A stretch of DNA of 64,000 bases from Iphinoe sp. HA4291-MV1 (GTDB lineage: Bacteria > Cyanobacteriota > Cyanobacteriia > Cyanobacteriales > Nostocaceae): NCBI GenBank assembly GCA_019359415.1, contig JAHHHH010000005.1, positions 62,001 through 126,000 on the forward strand. Reading direction: 5' to 3'. A program made the translations under genes and the position numbers. Positions 26,682 to 34,564 of this stretch are shown here, piece by piece. The notes beneath the pieces were generated by a model, which ran no database searches, had not been told where the DNA came from, and saw only the letters and a list, made by a program, of their open reading frames with translations. Within the stretch, counting starts at the first letter, position 1. Each line of letters begins with the position of its first letter.

Positions 26682-28529
26682 ATGAAACTTGGCGCTCATT
26701 ATTTAGGTAACGATCATTGTGAATTTAGGGTTTGGGCATCGAATGCAGAAGCGGTGGCGCTAAAAATCGTCTCGCCACAGGAGCGCATATTCCCTATGCA
26801 GCAAGAGGCAGAAGGATACTGGCACGTCAGCGCTGATGACATTCAACCAGGAACGCTCTACTTTTACCAATTAAATAACGGTGAAAGCAGACCCGATCCA
26901 GCCTCAAATCTTCAGCCTTTGGGTGTGCATGGTCCTTCACAGGTGATTGATCCCAGCTTTACTTGGAATGACAGCAATTGGTCTGGCGTTTCTTTAGAAA
27001 GCATGATTATCTACGAGTTGCACGTTGGGACTTTTACTCAAGAAGGTACCTTTGAGGCAATGATTCCCCAACTCAAAGATTTACGAGAGTTAGGGGTAAA
27101 CGCTATTGAAATCATGCCCATTGCTCAGTTTCCGGGCGATGAACCGACAGATGGTGACTGCGCGTATCGCAACTGGGGCTACGATGGAGTCTATCCGTTT
27201 GCAGTGCAAAACTCCTATGGTGGTCCCGATGGATTGAAGCGGCTAGTTGACGCTTGTCACCAAGAAGGAATTGCGGTAGTTCTTGATGTGGTTTATAACC
27301 ACTTTGGTCCAGAAGGCAATTACATGAGCCACTTTGGTCCCTACTTTACAGAAACTTATCGCACTCCTTGGGGCAGTGCCATCAACTTTGATGATGCCCA
27401 CAGTCATGATGTGCGTCATTATTTTATTCAAAATGCTCTGTACTGGCTGCGGGACTATCACATTGATGCGCTGCGCCTAGATGCTGTTCACGCTATCTAT
27501 GATTTAGGTGCTAAACACTTTTTAGAAGAACTGGCAGAAAATGTTGCAGCCCTTCGTGATCAACAAGGACGAAAACTTTATCTGATTGCAGAAAGCGATT
27601 TAAATGATCCCCGCGTGGTTCGTCCTCCTGAGTTAGGAGGATATGGAATTGACGCGCAATGGAGCGATGATTTCCATCATGCACTACATTCCTTGCTCAC
27701 AAGGGAGCAGACAGGGTATTACGAGGATTTTGGCAAATGTGAACACCTGGCAAAAGCTTATCAGGAAACTTTTGTATATGACTGGAAGTATTCGGCTCAT
27801 CGCCGACGCTTTCATGGGAATTCTGCAGGCGATCGCTCCCTCACTCAATTTGTTGTCTGCATTCAGAATCATGACCAAGTTGGTAATAGAATGTTGGGTG
27901 AGCGGTTATCCCATCTTGTCTCCTTTGAAGCTCTCAAATTAGCCGCCGGTGCTGTTTTACTCTCTCCTTACATTCCCCTTTTATTCATGGGTGAAGAGTA
28001 TGGTGAAGAAGCACCTTTTATCTACTTTGTCAGTCACGGCGATCCAGATTTAATTAGAGCAGTCAGACAAGGACGTAAACAAGAGTTTGCCGCTTTTCAT
28101 GCTCAAGGGGAACCGCCCGATCCAGAATCTTCTGAAACGTTTCTCAAGTGTAAGTTGAATTGGGATAAACGCAAAGAAGGGAAACACCAAGCTCTCTGGT
28201 CTTTGTATCAATATCTTATTCAACTGCGTCACACAATTCCGGCTTTGGTGAAACGAGAAAGACAAAATATAGAAGTTGGTTTTCTCGAAACTGAAAAAAT
28301 TGTGTGGTGGCGCAGATGGAGTGAAGCTAACCAAATACTTTGCATAATGAACTTTAACACAAGCAATGTCAATTTCGGTCTTACAATACCAGGAAATGAT
28401 TGGAAGAAGATTTTAGACTCTGCTGATGAGAAATGGCAAGGTTCTGGTTCACTTTTACCAGACAAAACCAGTAATGGGCAAGAATTAACTATGCAATCTC
28501 AAAGTTTTGCACTTTATCAAGTATCGTAA
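26682..28529 (+). CDS. treZ: Malto-oligosyltrehalose trehalohydrolase
   Basis: 615 residues from ATG 26682 (MKLGAHYLGND), the usual TreZ start; the frame upstream reads through C-rich intergenic repeat DNA and is not counted. CBM48-like N-terminus (CEFRVWASNAEAVALKIV), then GH13_10 barrel: VVLDVVYNHFGPEGN, DALRLDAVHAI, LIAESDLNDPR, VCIQNHDQVGNR. It releases trehalose from malto-oligosyltrehalose made by TreY, encoded next. Cytoplasmic. The 138-nt gap after glgX is filled with repeat DNA, so a separate promoter is possible. Confidence 0.95.
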   Translation: MKLGAHYLGNDHCEFRVWASNAEAVALKIVSPQERIFPMQQEAEGYWHVSADDIQPGTLYFYQLNNGESRPDPASNLQPLGVHGPSQVIDPSFTWNDSNWSGVSLESMIIYELHVGTFTQEGTFEAMIPQLKDLRELGVNAIEIMPIAQFPGDEPTDGDCAYRNWGYDGVYPFAVQNSYGGPDGLKRLVDACHQEGIAVVLDVVYNHFGPEGNYMSHFGPYFTETYRTPWGSAINFDDAHSHDVRHYFIQNALYWLRDYHIDALRLDAVHAIYDLGAKHFLEELAENVAALRDQQGRKLYLIAESDLNDPRVVRPPELGGYGIDAQWSDDFHHALHSLLTREQTGYYEDFGKCEHLAKAYQETFVYDWKYSAHRRRFHGNSAGDRSLTQFVVCIQNHDQVGNRMLGERLSHLVSFEALKLAAGAVLLSPYIPLLFMGEEYGEEAPFIYFVSHGDPDLIRAVRQGRKQEFAAFHAQGEPPDPESSETFLKCKLNWDKRKEGKHQALWSLYQYLIQLRHTIPALVKRERQNIEVGFLETEKIVWWRRWSEANQILCIMNFNTSNVNFGLTIPGNDWKKILDSADEKWQGSGSLLPDKTSNGQELTMQSQSFALYQVS

Positions 28530-28567
28530 TTATAGCGGCTCTCAATTGAAGAAAATACAGGTATGCA

Positions 28568-28627
28568 TAGGGTGGGCACTCCCCACTGTCCACCAAGATA
28601 ATTGAAAAGTAGATAATGCCCACCCTA
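28568..28627. repeat. Palindromic intergenic repeat (GGGTGGGCA type)
   Basis: TAGGGTGGGCA (28568-28578) and TGCCCACCCTA (28617-28627) are perfect 11-bp inverted repeats enclosing 38 nt. A common style of cyanobacterial intergenic repeat. No target duplication was seen. It could act as an mRNA hairpin between treZ and treY. Confidence 0.6.
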
Positions 28628-28747
28628 CAAATTAAGGTTTTTACTCATTTGCCAACAACATCAGCAACCTAAAAATCTTCTTAATAGAACGGAATTGAGT
28701 CTTAACTCAATTCTCCTCAAAGATAGCTTAACAGGGAGAATTTACCT

Positions 28748-31543
28748 ATGAGAATTCCAACAGCAACTTATCGAATTCAATTCAATTCTGAATTTGGTTT
28801 TGATGCCGCCAAAGCAATTACAAATTATCTGGTAGAATTAGGAATTTCTGACCTTTATGCTTCTCCCATTTTCAAAGCAAGAGCAGGAAGTGGTCACGGA
28901 TATGATGTTGTTGACCCGACTCAGTTAAATCCAGAATTAGGAACCCAAGAAACTTTTGAAAGCTTAGTCCAAGAATTACAACAGCATAACATGGGTTGGT
29001 TGCAGGATATTGTCCCAAACCACATGTCTTATGATAGCCAAAATAAATATTTGATGGATGTCTTGGAATACGGTCCAGATTCAAGCTACGTCGATTACTT
29101 TGATATTTCTTGGAATTCTCCTTTTGCTAGTAACTACGAACCAATCTTGGCTCCATTGCTAGGCAACTTTTACGGAGAGTGTTTAGAAAATGGTGAAATT
29201 CAACTTAATTACGATGAACGTGGATTGAATGTTAATTATTATAGTTTAAAGCTTCCTCTAAAATTAGAATCTTACGCTAAGTTTTTAACTCAAAATTTAG
29301 GTAAATTAGCTAAAACTTTAGGAAGGAAGCATCCAATATTTGTTAGGTTGCTTGGTGTCCTCTATATAGTCAAAAATATTCCTTCAGAGGCAACAGCACA
29401 GCAAAGACAAGACCAAGCTGCTTTTGTGAAAGGTCTTCTTTGGGAACTTTACACAGACAATTCTGAAGTTAAAACTTTTATTGATGAGAATCTGCAACTT
29501 TTTAATGGTGAACCAGGAAAGCCAGAAAGTTTTAATCTTTTAGACAGCCTTCTTTCTGAACAAAACTTCCGCCTCTGTTACTGGAAAGTTGGGGCTGAAG
29601 AGATGAATTATAGAAGGTTTTTCACTGTTAATGAGTTGATATCAGTGAAGGTAGAAGATTTAAAGGTTTTTAAAAATACTCATGATTTAATTTGCAAGCT
29701 AGTCAGTGAAGGTAAATTTACAGGCTTGCGAATTGACCACATTGATGGTTTATACGATCCAAAACAGTATTTAGAAAGACTGAGAGAAAAAACAGGAGAT
29801 ACATATATCACTGTTGAAAAAATTTTACAGCAAGGGGAAGACTTACCTAATAATTGGTCAGTTCAAGGCACATCTGGATATGATTACTTGAATTACATCA
29901 ATGGGATTTTTTGTAAAGCTGATAACGAAGAACAGTTTACTCAAATCTACTCAAATTTTACAGGGATTACAGCATCATTTGAGCAAGTTGTTCCAGAGAA
30001 AAAGCATCTAATCATAGATAGAAATTTAGCAGGCGATATTGATAACCTCGCTTTCCTTTTAAAAACCATTGCCAGCAAATATAGATATGGAAATGACTTT
30101 ACTATCAACGGTTTGAAGCGAGCACTTGCGGAAGTTCTCAGTCGTTTTCCCATTTACCGAACTTACATTACTGAAGAGGGTATATCAGAAATTGACCGTG
30201 CTTTTGTTCAAGAGGTGACTGAAGCAGCTAAGACTCACGCGCCATTGTTAAACAATGAATTAAACTTTATCGAAAAATTACTGTTGCTGCAATATGATGA
30301 TTTTCTCACTGAAGCGGAGAAAGGTCAGTGGCTTTACTTTGTGATGAGAGTGCAACAGTACACAGGACCATTGATGGCAAAAGGGGTCGAAGATACGGCT
30401 TTATATGTTTATAACCGCTTTGTTTCTTTAAACGAAGTTGGTGGTGAACCTGGTCACTTTGGTATTAGTGTTTCAGAATTTCATGACTTCAATCAAAAAC
30501 GGCAGTCTCAATGGTCTCATGCTATGAGTGCTACCTCCACTCATGATACTAAGCGAGGTGAAGATACTAGAGCAAGGCTCAATGTCCTCTCAGAAATTCC
30601 TGAAGAATGGCAAAAACAAGTTCGCAATTGGAGTGAAATTAATCGTTCTCACAGAAAGACTGTTAAGCGATTAACGATGCCAGTTAGAAACGATGAATAT
30701 CTTTTCTACCAAACACTTGTAGGAGTCTTTCCATTTTCTGAAGAAGATTTTTCTAACTGTGTTGAACGTGTTAAAGATTATGTGGTGAAAGCTATCAGAG
30801 AAGCGAAAGTTCATACTGCATGGCTGCGGGAAAATAGCACTTATGAAAATGCTTTCACTGATTTTGTCACAACAGTCTTAGAACCTTCAAAGGACAATCC
30901 ATTTTTAAAAGAATTTTTGCCTTTTCAAAGATGCGTTGCTGACTATGGTATTTTCAACTCTCTTTCTCAAACGCTACTGAAAATTACTTCACCTGGAGTT
31001 CCAGACTTTTATCAGGGAGGTGAACTATGGGATTTCAGCTTAGTTGATCCTGATAATCGCCGTCCAGTTGACTTTGAAACTCGGCAATCTTATCTGAAAG
31101 CAATTAAGGAGCAGTCAAAGACAGATATTCTGAAGCTAATAGATGAATTACTTGCTAATAAAGAAGATGCAAGAATTAAACTGTTCCTCATTGTCCAAGC
31201 TTTAAAAGCAAGAACAGAGTATTTACAAGTTTTTCAGCAAGGTAATTACTTACCTTTAGAAGTGAGTGGAAAGTTTAAAGAAAACATCATTGCCTTTGCA
31301 AGGAATGATGGAAATAAGACGATTGTCACTATTGCTCCCCGGTTTTTCACGAGTTTGATTCAGCCTGGAAAGTATCCGCTAGGACAACCAATTTGGCATG
31401 ATACTAGCCTAAAGCTACCTACAGAAGCACCTTCAATCTGGAAAGATGCTATTACTGAGCAATCAGTTCAAGCGAATGGCACTTTGCTCATTAGTGAAGC
31501 GCTGAAATACTTCCCTGTGGCTTTGTTGGTTAGTCAAAACTAG
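28748..31543 (+). CDS. treY: Malto-oligosyltrehalose synthase
   Basis: 931 residues, GH13_26. It starts RIPTATYRIQFNSEFGF, with the family motifs SDLYASPIFKARAGSGHGYD, WLQDIVPNHMSYDSQN, TGLRIDHIDGLYDP, ITVEKILQQGEDLP, SATSTHDTKRGEDTRARL and SPGVPDFYQGGELWDF. The enzyme converts the reducing end of malto-oligosaccharide into an alpha,alpha-1,1 bond. AGGGAG precedes ATG 28748. With treZ and glgX it completes trehalose synthesis from glycogen, associated with desiccation tolerance in Nostoc. No trehalase gene is in the window. Confidence 0.96.
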   Translation: MRIPTATYRIQFNSEFGFDAAKAITNYLVELGISDLYASPIFKARAGSGHGYDVVDPTQLNPELGTQETFESLVQELQQHNMGWLQDIVPNHMSYDSQNKYLMDVLEYGPDSSYVDYFDISWNSPFASNYEPILAPLLGNFYGECLENGEIQLNYDERGLNVNYYSLKLPLKLESYAKFLTQNLGKLAKTLGRKHPIFVRLLGVLYIVKNIPSEATAQQRQDQAAFVKGLLWELYTDNSEVKTFIDENLQLFNGEPGKPESFNLLDSLLSEQNFRLCYWKVGAEEMNYRRFFTVNELISVKVEDLKVFKNTHDLICKLVSEGKFTGLRIDHIDGLYDPKQYLERLREKTGDTYITVEKILQQGEDLPNNWSVQGTSGYDYLNYINGIFCKADNEEQFTQIYSNFTGITASFEQVVPEKKHLIIDRNLAGDIDNLAFLLKTIASKYRYGNDFTINGLKRALAEVLSRFPIYRTYITEEGISEIDRAFVQEVTEAAKTHAPLLNNELNFIEKLLLLQYDDFLTEAEKGQWLYFVMRVQQYTGPLMAKGVEDTALYVYNRFVSLNEVGGEPGHFGISVSEFHDFNQKRQSQWSHAMSATSTHDTKRGEDTRARLNVLSEIPEEWQKQVRNWSEINRSHRKTVKRLTMPVRNDEYLFYQTLVGVFPFSEEDFSNCVERVKDYVVKAIREAKVHTAWLRENSTYENAFTDFVTTVLEPSKDNPFLKEFLPFQRCVADYGIFNSLSQTLLKITSPGVPDFYQGGELWDFSLVDPDNRRPVDFETRQSYLKAIKEQSKTDILKLIDELLANKEDARIKLFLIVQALKARTEYLQVFQQGNYLPLEVSGKFKENIIAFARNDGNKTIVTIAPRFFTSLIQPGKYPLGQPIWHDTSLKLPTEAPSIWKDAITEQSVQANGTLLISEALKYFPVALLVSQN

Positions 31544-31603
31544 TTTGACCCCACCCTTTAATCCTAAACGTCCCGTTATCGTCTTGAGTCCCAAACGTGT
31601 CTA

Positions 31604-31870
31604 TCAGTCATCGTCATCACCGTCATCATCGTCATCATCGTCATCATCGTCATCATCGTTATCGTATCTAGTAGCTGACGATGATGTAGGTGCTGTGGTT
31701 GGCTGTACTGTTGATGTAGGTGCTGTAGTTGGTTCTATTGTTGATAAAGGTAAAAAAGAAGTTTTTCTTAACACCAATGCAATTACACCAAAGACTATGG
31801 CAGTAGTTGCAGTGGCAGATAAGACTATAACTTTAACTTTTTTGTATTTGTTTTTATCTTCAAGTCTCAT
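31604..31870 (-). CDS. Small membrane protein with poly-aspartate tail
   Basis: 88 residues. A basic N-terminus (RLEDKNKYKKVKV) leads into one transmembrane helix (about 13-35, VIVLSATATTAIVFGVIALV), a linker with two copies of a PTTAPTS unit, and a C-terminal run of about 16 Asp broken by one Gly. The tail is encoded by a (GAT/GAC) trinucleotide microsatellite at about 31607-31663, so its length may vary between strains. Topology suggests the acidic tail is outside the membrane, perhaps binding cations. Function unknown. No strong ribosome binding site. The opposite strand (poly-Ser) is a shadow. Confidence 0.6.
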   Translation of the reverse strand: MRLEDKNKYKKVKVIVLSATATTAIVFGVIALVLRKTSFLPLSTIEPTTAPTSTVQPTTAPTSSSATRYDNDDDDDDDDDDDDGDDDD

Positions 31871-31959
31871 TAGAAGTTAAATGTAGTCATAGTCACAGAA
31901 TATTTTAACAGTTATTTAGATGTTTTACTTATTGCAACTGCGGTGTACAGATTTTAGCC

Positions 31960-32061
31960 ATGGGAATAATAGACAGTGGTTTTTTGTCAGGGTTTGGCAT
32001 CTACGAGACGAATGCGTACCATTCGCTTGAACGAATGTATGCAGAGTATTTGCGTGAGTAG
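31960..32061 (+). CDS. Possible 33-residue protein
   Basis: ATG 31960 opens a 33-codon frame (MGIIDSGFLSGFGIYETNAY, then HSLERMYAEYLRE) ending 40 nt before a good hairpin terminator at 32102-32135. No ribosome binding site is obvious and I recognise no family. The terminator is the main reason to list it. Confidence 0.25.
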   Translation: MGIIDSGFLSGFGIYETNAYHSLERMYAEYLRE

Positions 32062-32101
32062 CTCATATTAATCTGAAGTTACAATTTTTGGTAATGCATT
32101 G

Positions 32102-32135
32102 AGCACTGGTAGCGGATAAACTAACCAGTGCTTTT
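32102..32135 (+). terminator. Rho-independent terminator
   Basis: AGCACTGGT (32102-32110) pairs with ACCAGTGCT (32124-32132), followed by TTTT. Good stem and U-tract on the plus strand. The gene it ends is unclear, perhaps the 33-codon frame upstream or an unseen small RNA. Confidence 0.65.
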
Positions 32136-32141
32136 TGATTT

Positions 32142-32176
32142 ATTCAAACTCATTTCCCCGTAAGGGGGATGGAAAC
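32142..32176. repeat. Solitary CRISPR-repeat-like sequence
   Basis: The 35-nt stretch ending GTAAGGGGGATGGAAAC, with a TTCCCC/GGGG(G)A hairpin and an AT-rich 5' end (ATTCAAACTCATTT), closely resembles cyanobacterial CRISPR repeats of the ...CCCCGTAAGGGGACGGAAAC type. Only one copy exists here, with no second repeat within a spacer distance and no cas genes in the window. Confidence 0.45.
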
Positions 32177-32215
32177 CGTTGATAATATTTTTTACAGTTT
32201 CCATAATTTCAACAT

Positions 32216-32416
32216 GTTCAGAGATGGTGAACTCTAATGCCAAGTTGAGGAACACGTTCACAGATAGTGAACTCTAATGCCGAGTCGAGGAACACGTTCA
32301 CAGATAGTGAACTCTAATGCCGAGTCGAGGGACACATTCACAGATAGTGAACTCTAATGCCGAGTCGAGGAACACATTCACAGATAGTGAACTCTAATGC
32401 CGAGTCGAGGAACACA
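32216..32416. repeat. 40-bp tandem repeat, five copies
   Basis: ACTCTAATGC recurs at 32231, 32271, 32311, 32351 and 32391, exactly 40 bases apart. Each unit contains the palindrome TTCACAGATAGTGAA and the block GCCGAGTCGAGGAACAC. The first copy is diverged (GAGATGGTGAA, CCAAGTTGAGG), the others nearly identical. The period is not a multiple of three, so it is not coding. It resembles long tandemly repeated repetitive sequences known in heterocystous cyanobacteria. Confidence 0.9.
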
Positions 32417-32479
32417 TTTTAATACTACAGTGGGGTTATTGAGCATTTCGGAAAAATACCAAAAATTTAGTGATTTCAA

Positions 32480-32617
32480 TCACTGCTTTGTTTCAACTCC
32501 TTGCTGTGCTTGCGGTGCAGCAGTTTCCCTTATCGAATATCCAATCAGCAATCCTACACCCAGAAGCGCCACTAGATCGCCAGCAATGACCTTTGGTGAA
32601 ATTGAGAAATAGCACAT
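32480..32617 (-). CDS. Possible 45-residue membrane protein
   Basis: ATG at 32617 opens a 45-codon frame: MCYFSISPKVIAGDLVALLG, then VGLLIGYSIRETAAPQAQQ, then a charged end. One likely transmembrane helix (about 10-27) and a polar tail give it the look of a small membrane subunit, but it matches no photosynthetic small subunit I know. No ribosome binding site is evident. It overlaps a meaningless frame on the other strand. Confidence 0.35.
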   Translation of the reverse strand: MCYFSISPKVIAGDLVALLGVGLLIGYSIRETAAPQAQQGVETKQ

Positions 32618-32871
32618 GTGCATTTAATACCCACGACTGAAGGAGAAGAATGCCCGACAGGACAGGGTGAGGTTCTGTATAACAACGAAGTCAAAAGCGC
32701 TATATTTGCTCACCTGTGACATTTGTCATATTTGGATCCCTACTAAAGTCATGGTCGAGTTAGTGACATTTTTCTCTACTGGATGGCAGCATCAATTTCT
32801 ATCATAAATATCAAGTCTGGTTAAATTTTTAGCTGACTTAACCCAAATAATTGATCAAAGGAAATTGATTG

Positions 32872-33096
32872 ATGAAACGGATAATTGCAGGTACATTGGT
32901 TGCTCTGCCGTTGGCTATTGCTTCTATACCAACACAAGCATCAGCATTGGAGGTTCTTGTAAACCCTCACGTTCGCAGATCTCCAGTAAGAGAGGTCGTT
33001 GTTGGGCGAGCTGAGCGGCGGCGGTGGATTCGTGGACATTGGGAGAGAAGACACAACCGTCGGGTATGGGTTCCTGGTCACTATGAGCGTTACTAG
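32872..33096 (+). CDS. Small secreted protein with WxxGHW-type repeats
   Basis: 74 residues from ATG 32872 (AAGGAAA upstream). A clear signal peptide (MKRIIAGTLVALPLAIASIP, cleaved after QASA) is followed by a very basic mature part with two copies of a W.PGHW/Y-like unit: RRWIRGHWERRHNRR and VWVPGHYERY. This matches the YXWGXW-repeat family of periplasmic or envelope proteins of unknown function. A single short gene, no operon partner. Confidence 0.8.
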   Translation: MKRIIAGTLVALPLAIASIPTQASALEVLVNPHVRRSPVREVVVGRAERRRWIRGHWERRHNRRVWVPGHYERY

Positions 33097-33224
33097 GAGC
33101 AGATTTAGCTTGACTTAACCTATTTTTAGTCAATTGAGGTGACATGAAGGGTGCAAATGCCAGGTTAGAGGATTACCTCTAACCAATTCAAGCGTTAACT
33201 TCAGTGTAAGCATCAGTTCTAGAA

Positions 33225-34160
33225 TCATTTGTCAAAAAATGCCAACTTTGTCAGCCATTCCCCAGCTTCTTTGTACAATTTAAACTTACGTTCATCCCGA
33301 CGAAACTCTGGTGTGTGAACCATTCTTCTGCCATTCACCCATATAGCGCCGTGGTACTTGTGCAGCAGTTCGTGATACAAAACAAACTCAACCACGAACT
33401 GAGGAATACTTGCATTGTCAAGAGTCAAAGCAATCATTACCTTGTCTCTTGCTGACTCATAATGACCGAGTTTGCTATAAGTGTGAATCCTGCTCCAAAT
33501 GAGGCGTGGTTTGACTAAAGAAGAAGCAAAATATTCATGATTCACTTTGTCGAATAACTGATTTAAGTCATAGCACTTTCCTTTTGCATTCTCTACAATG
33601 ACTTCAGTAATAAAATCAAGCTCCATCAACACATCACTGTATTCTTCGCTTTCTGCATAATTTCTAATCAGTCTTATAGTCTGTTGACATTTACCGAATA
33701 AAGCGACTTTTACTAACGCTTCTAAAGTTTCATCGTTAGCGTTGATAAAACCTTCACTCAGTATGAGAGTCCTATCTACCGAAGAACATTTGTATTTACA
33801 TAATCCTGCTAAGTGAGTCAACTCAACAATGATATTAACTGATTGCTGACCATGTATTTGACAGAGTTTTTGAGCAATTTGCTTCACTTTCTGAGTCGTT
33901 TGTAGGTGAAGTTGGAGGTTGCTTTCATGAGTCAAAAACTTCATCCATGCATAAATTTGACGTGAGCAATTTGTTAGATTAGCTGGTGTTGCTTGCGATG
34001 CAGCACAAATTTTTTCAATCGCTGTAACAGTTTGAGTTATGGTTTGAGTCAGTTCCTGTATTTGAGTCGTGTTTGGTGTCGGACTTGAGGCTAAATTGGA
34101 AATCCTCTGCAGAATTGCGCGTTGTTGTGTTTTGATGTTCTTAAGGCGAATTGTCTGCAT
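33225..34160 (-). CDS. SprT-like zinc metalloprotease-domain protein
   Basis: 311 residues. The C-terminal 100 residues carry a metallopeptidase core: LFDKVNHEYFASSLVKPRLI, the zinc motif YHELLHKYHG (HExxH) and a downstream HTPEFRRDERKF that would supply the third ligand region, as in SprT/Spartan-like or WLM-like peptidases. The N-terminal 150 residues are helical, Gln/Thr-rich and unassigned. No signal peptide. SprT-like proteins act on DNA-protein crosslinks in eukaryotes; the bacterial role is unknown. Monocistronic. Confidence 0.72.
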   Translation of the reverse strand: MQTIRLKNIKTQQRAILQRISNLASSPTPNTTQIQELTQTITQTVTAIEKICAASQATPANLTNCSRQIYAWMKFLTHESNLQLHLQTTQKVKQIAQKLCQIHGQQSVNIIVELTHLAGLCKYKCSSVDRTLILSEGFINANDETLEALVKVALFGKCQQTIRLIRNYAESEEYSDVLMELDFITEVIVENAKGKCYDLNQLFDKVNHEYFASSLVKPRLIWSRIHTYSKLGHYESARDKVMIALTLDNASIPQFVVEFVLYHELLHKYHGAIWVNGRRMVHTPEFRRDERKFKLYKEAGEWLTKLAFFDK

Positions 34161-34327
34161 CTTGTCTTAGATAAAGCGACATCATCTTTTATACATATTG
34201 TAAATTTTGATGTGTTACAGTGCTTTTCATTTGTATATAGCGGTTTGCACTCTTGATGCGGTACAGTTCTGATTTCTTGTGAGACGACATCTGTTTCTTC
34301 ACGCATTATTTTATCATTCTGTCAATA

Positions 34328-34345
34328 CGTAAGTCCTAAACTTTT
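34328..34345. repeat. Solo end of the 2337-type repeat
   Basis: CGTAAGTCCTAAACTTTT is the exact reverse complement of 2329-2346, the left end of the element at 2337-2437 with its outer flank. It lies 9 nt from the start of the MITE at 34355. Confidence 0.6.
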
Positions 34346-34354
34346 AACTATTCA

Positions 34355-34540
34355 TGCAACCCATATTCCGCACTTCAAGATGTAGTCTAATAATATTCAA
34401 GAATAATTCCTAATAATATTCAAGAATTAAGTATTAATACTGAGCAATTATGGGTGATTTGTGATTGTTATTTAACTATCATTAGCCAGATATTGGAAAT
34501 CTTCGTGTATTACAAAATGAAGTGCGGAAAGTGGGATGCA
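34355..34540. mobile_element. MITE-like element with 23-bp imperfect terminal inverted repeats
   Basis: Left end 34355-34377 and right end 34518-34540 are inverted repeats matching at 19 of 23 positions; the inner 12 bases (TTCCGCACTTCA) are identical. The 186-bp element has no coding capacity. Inside, TAATAATATTCAAGAA is repeated directly at 34388 and 34411 (23-bp period). No exact target duplication is visible. It separates the SprT-like gene from export cluster 2. Confidence 0.65.
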
Positions 34541-34564
34541 AAATTCAGTTCAATTGATAACTGC

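Noticed and set aside
31545-31880. Plus-strand frame encoding poly-serine
   Set aside because: It is the complement of the poly-Asp microsatellite of the minus-strand gene; the minus reading has a membrane helix and sensible composition, the plus reading does not.
32216-32416. CRISPR array
   Set aside because: The five 40-bp units are directly adjacent with no unique spacers, so this is a simple tandem repeat.
32397-32612. Plus-strand 71-codon frame beginning in the tandem repeat
   Set aside because: It starts inside non-coding repeat DNA; the opposite strand offers a more plausible small membrane protein.
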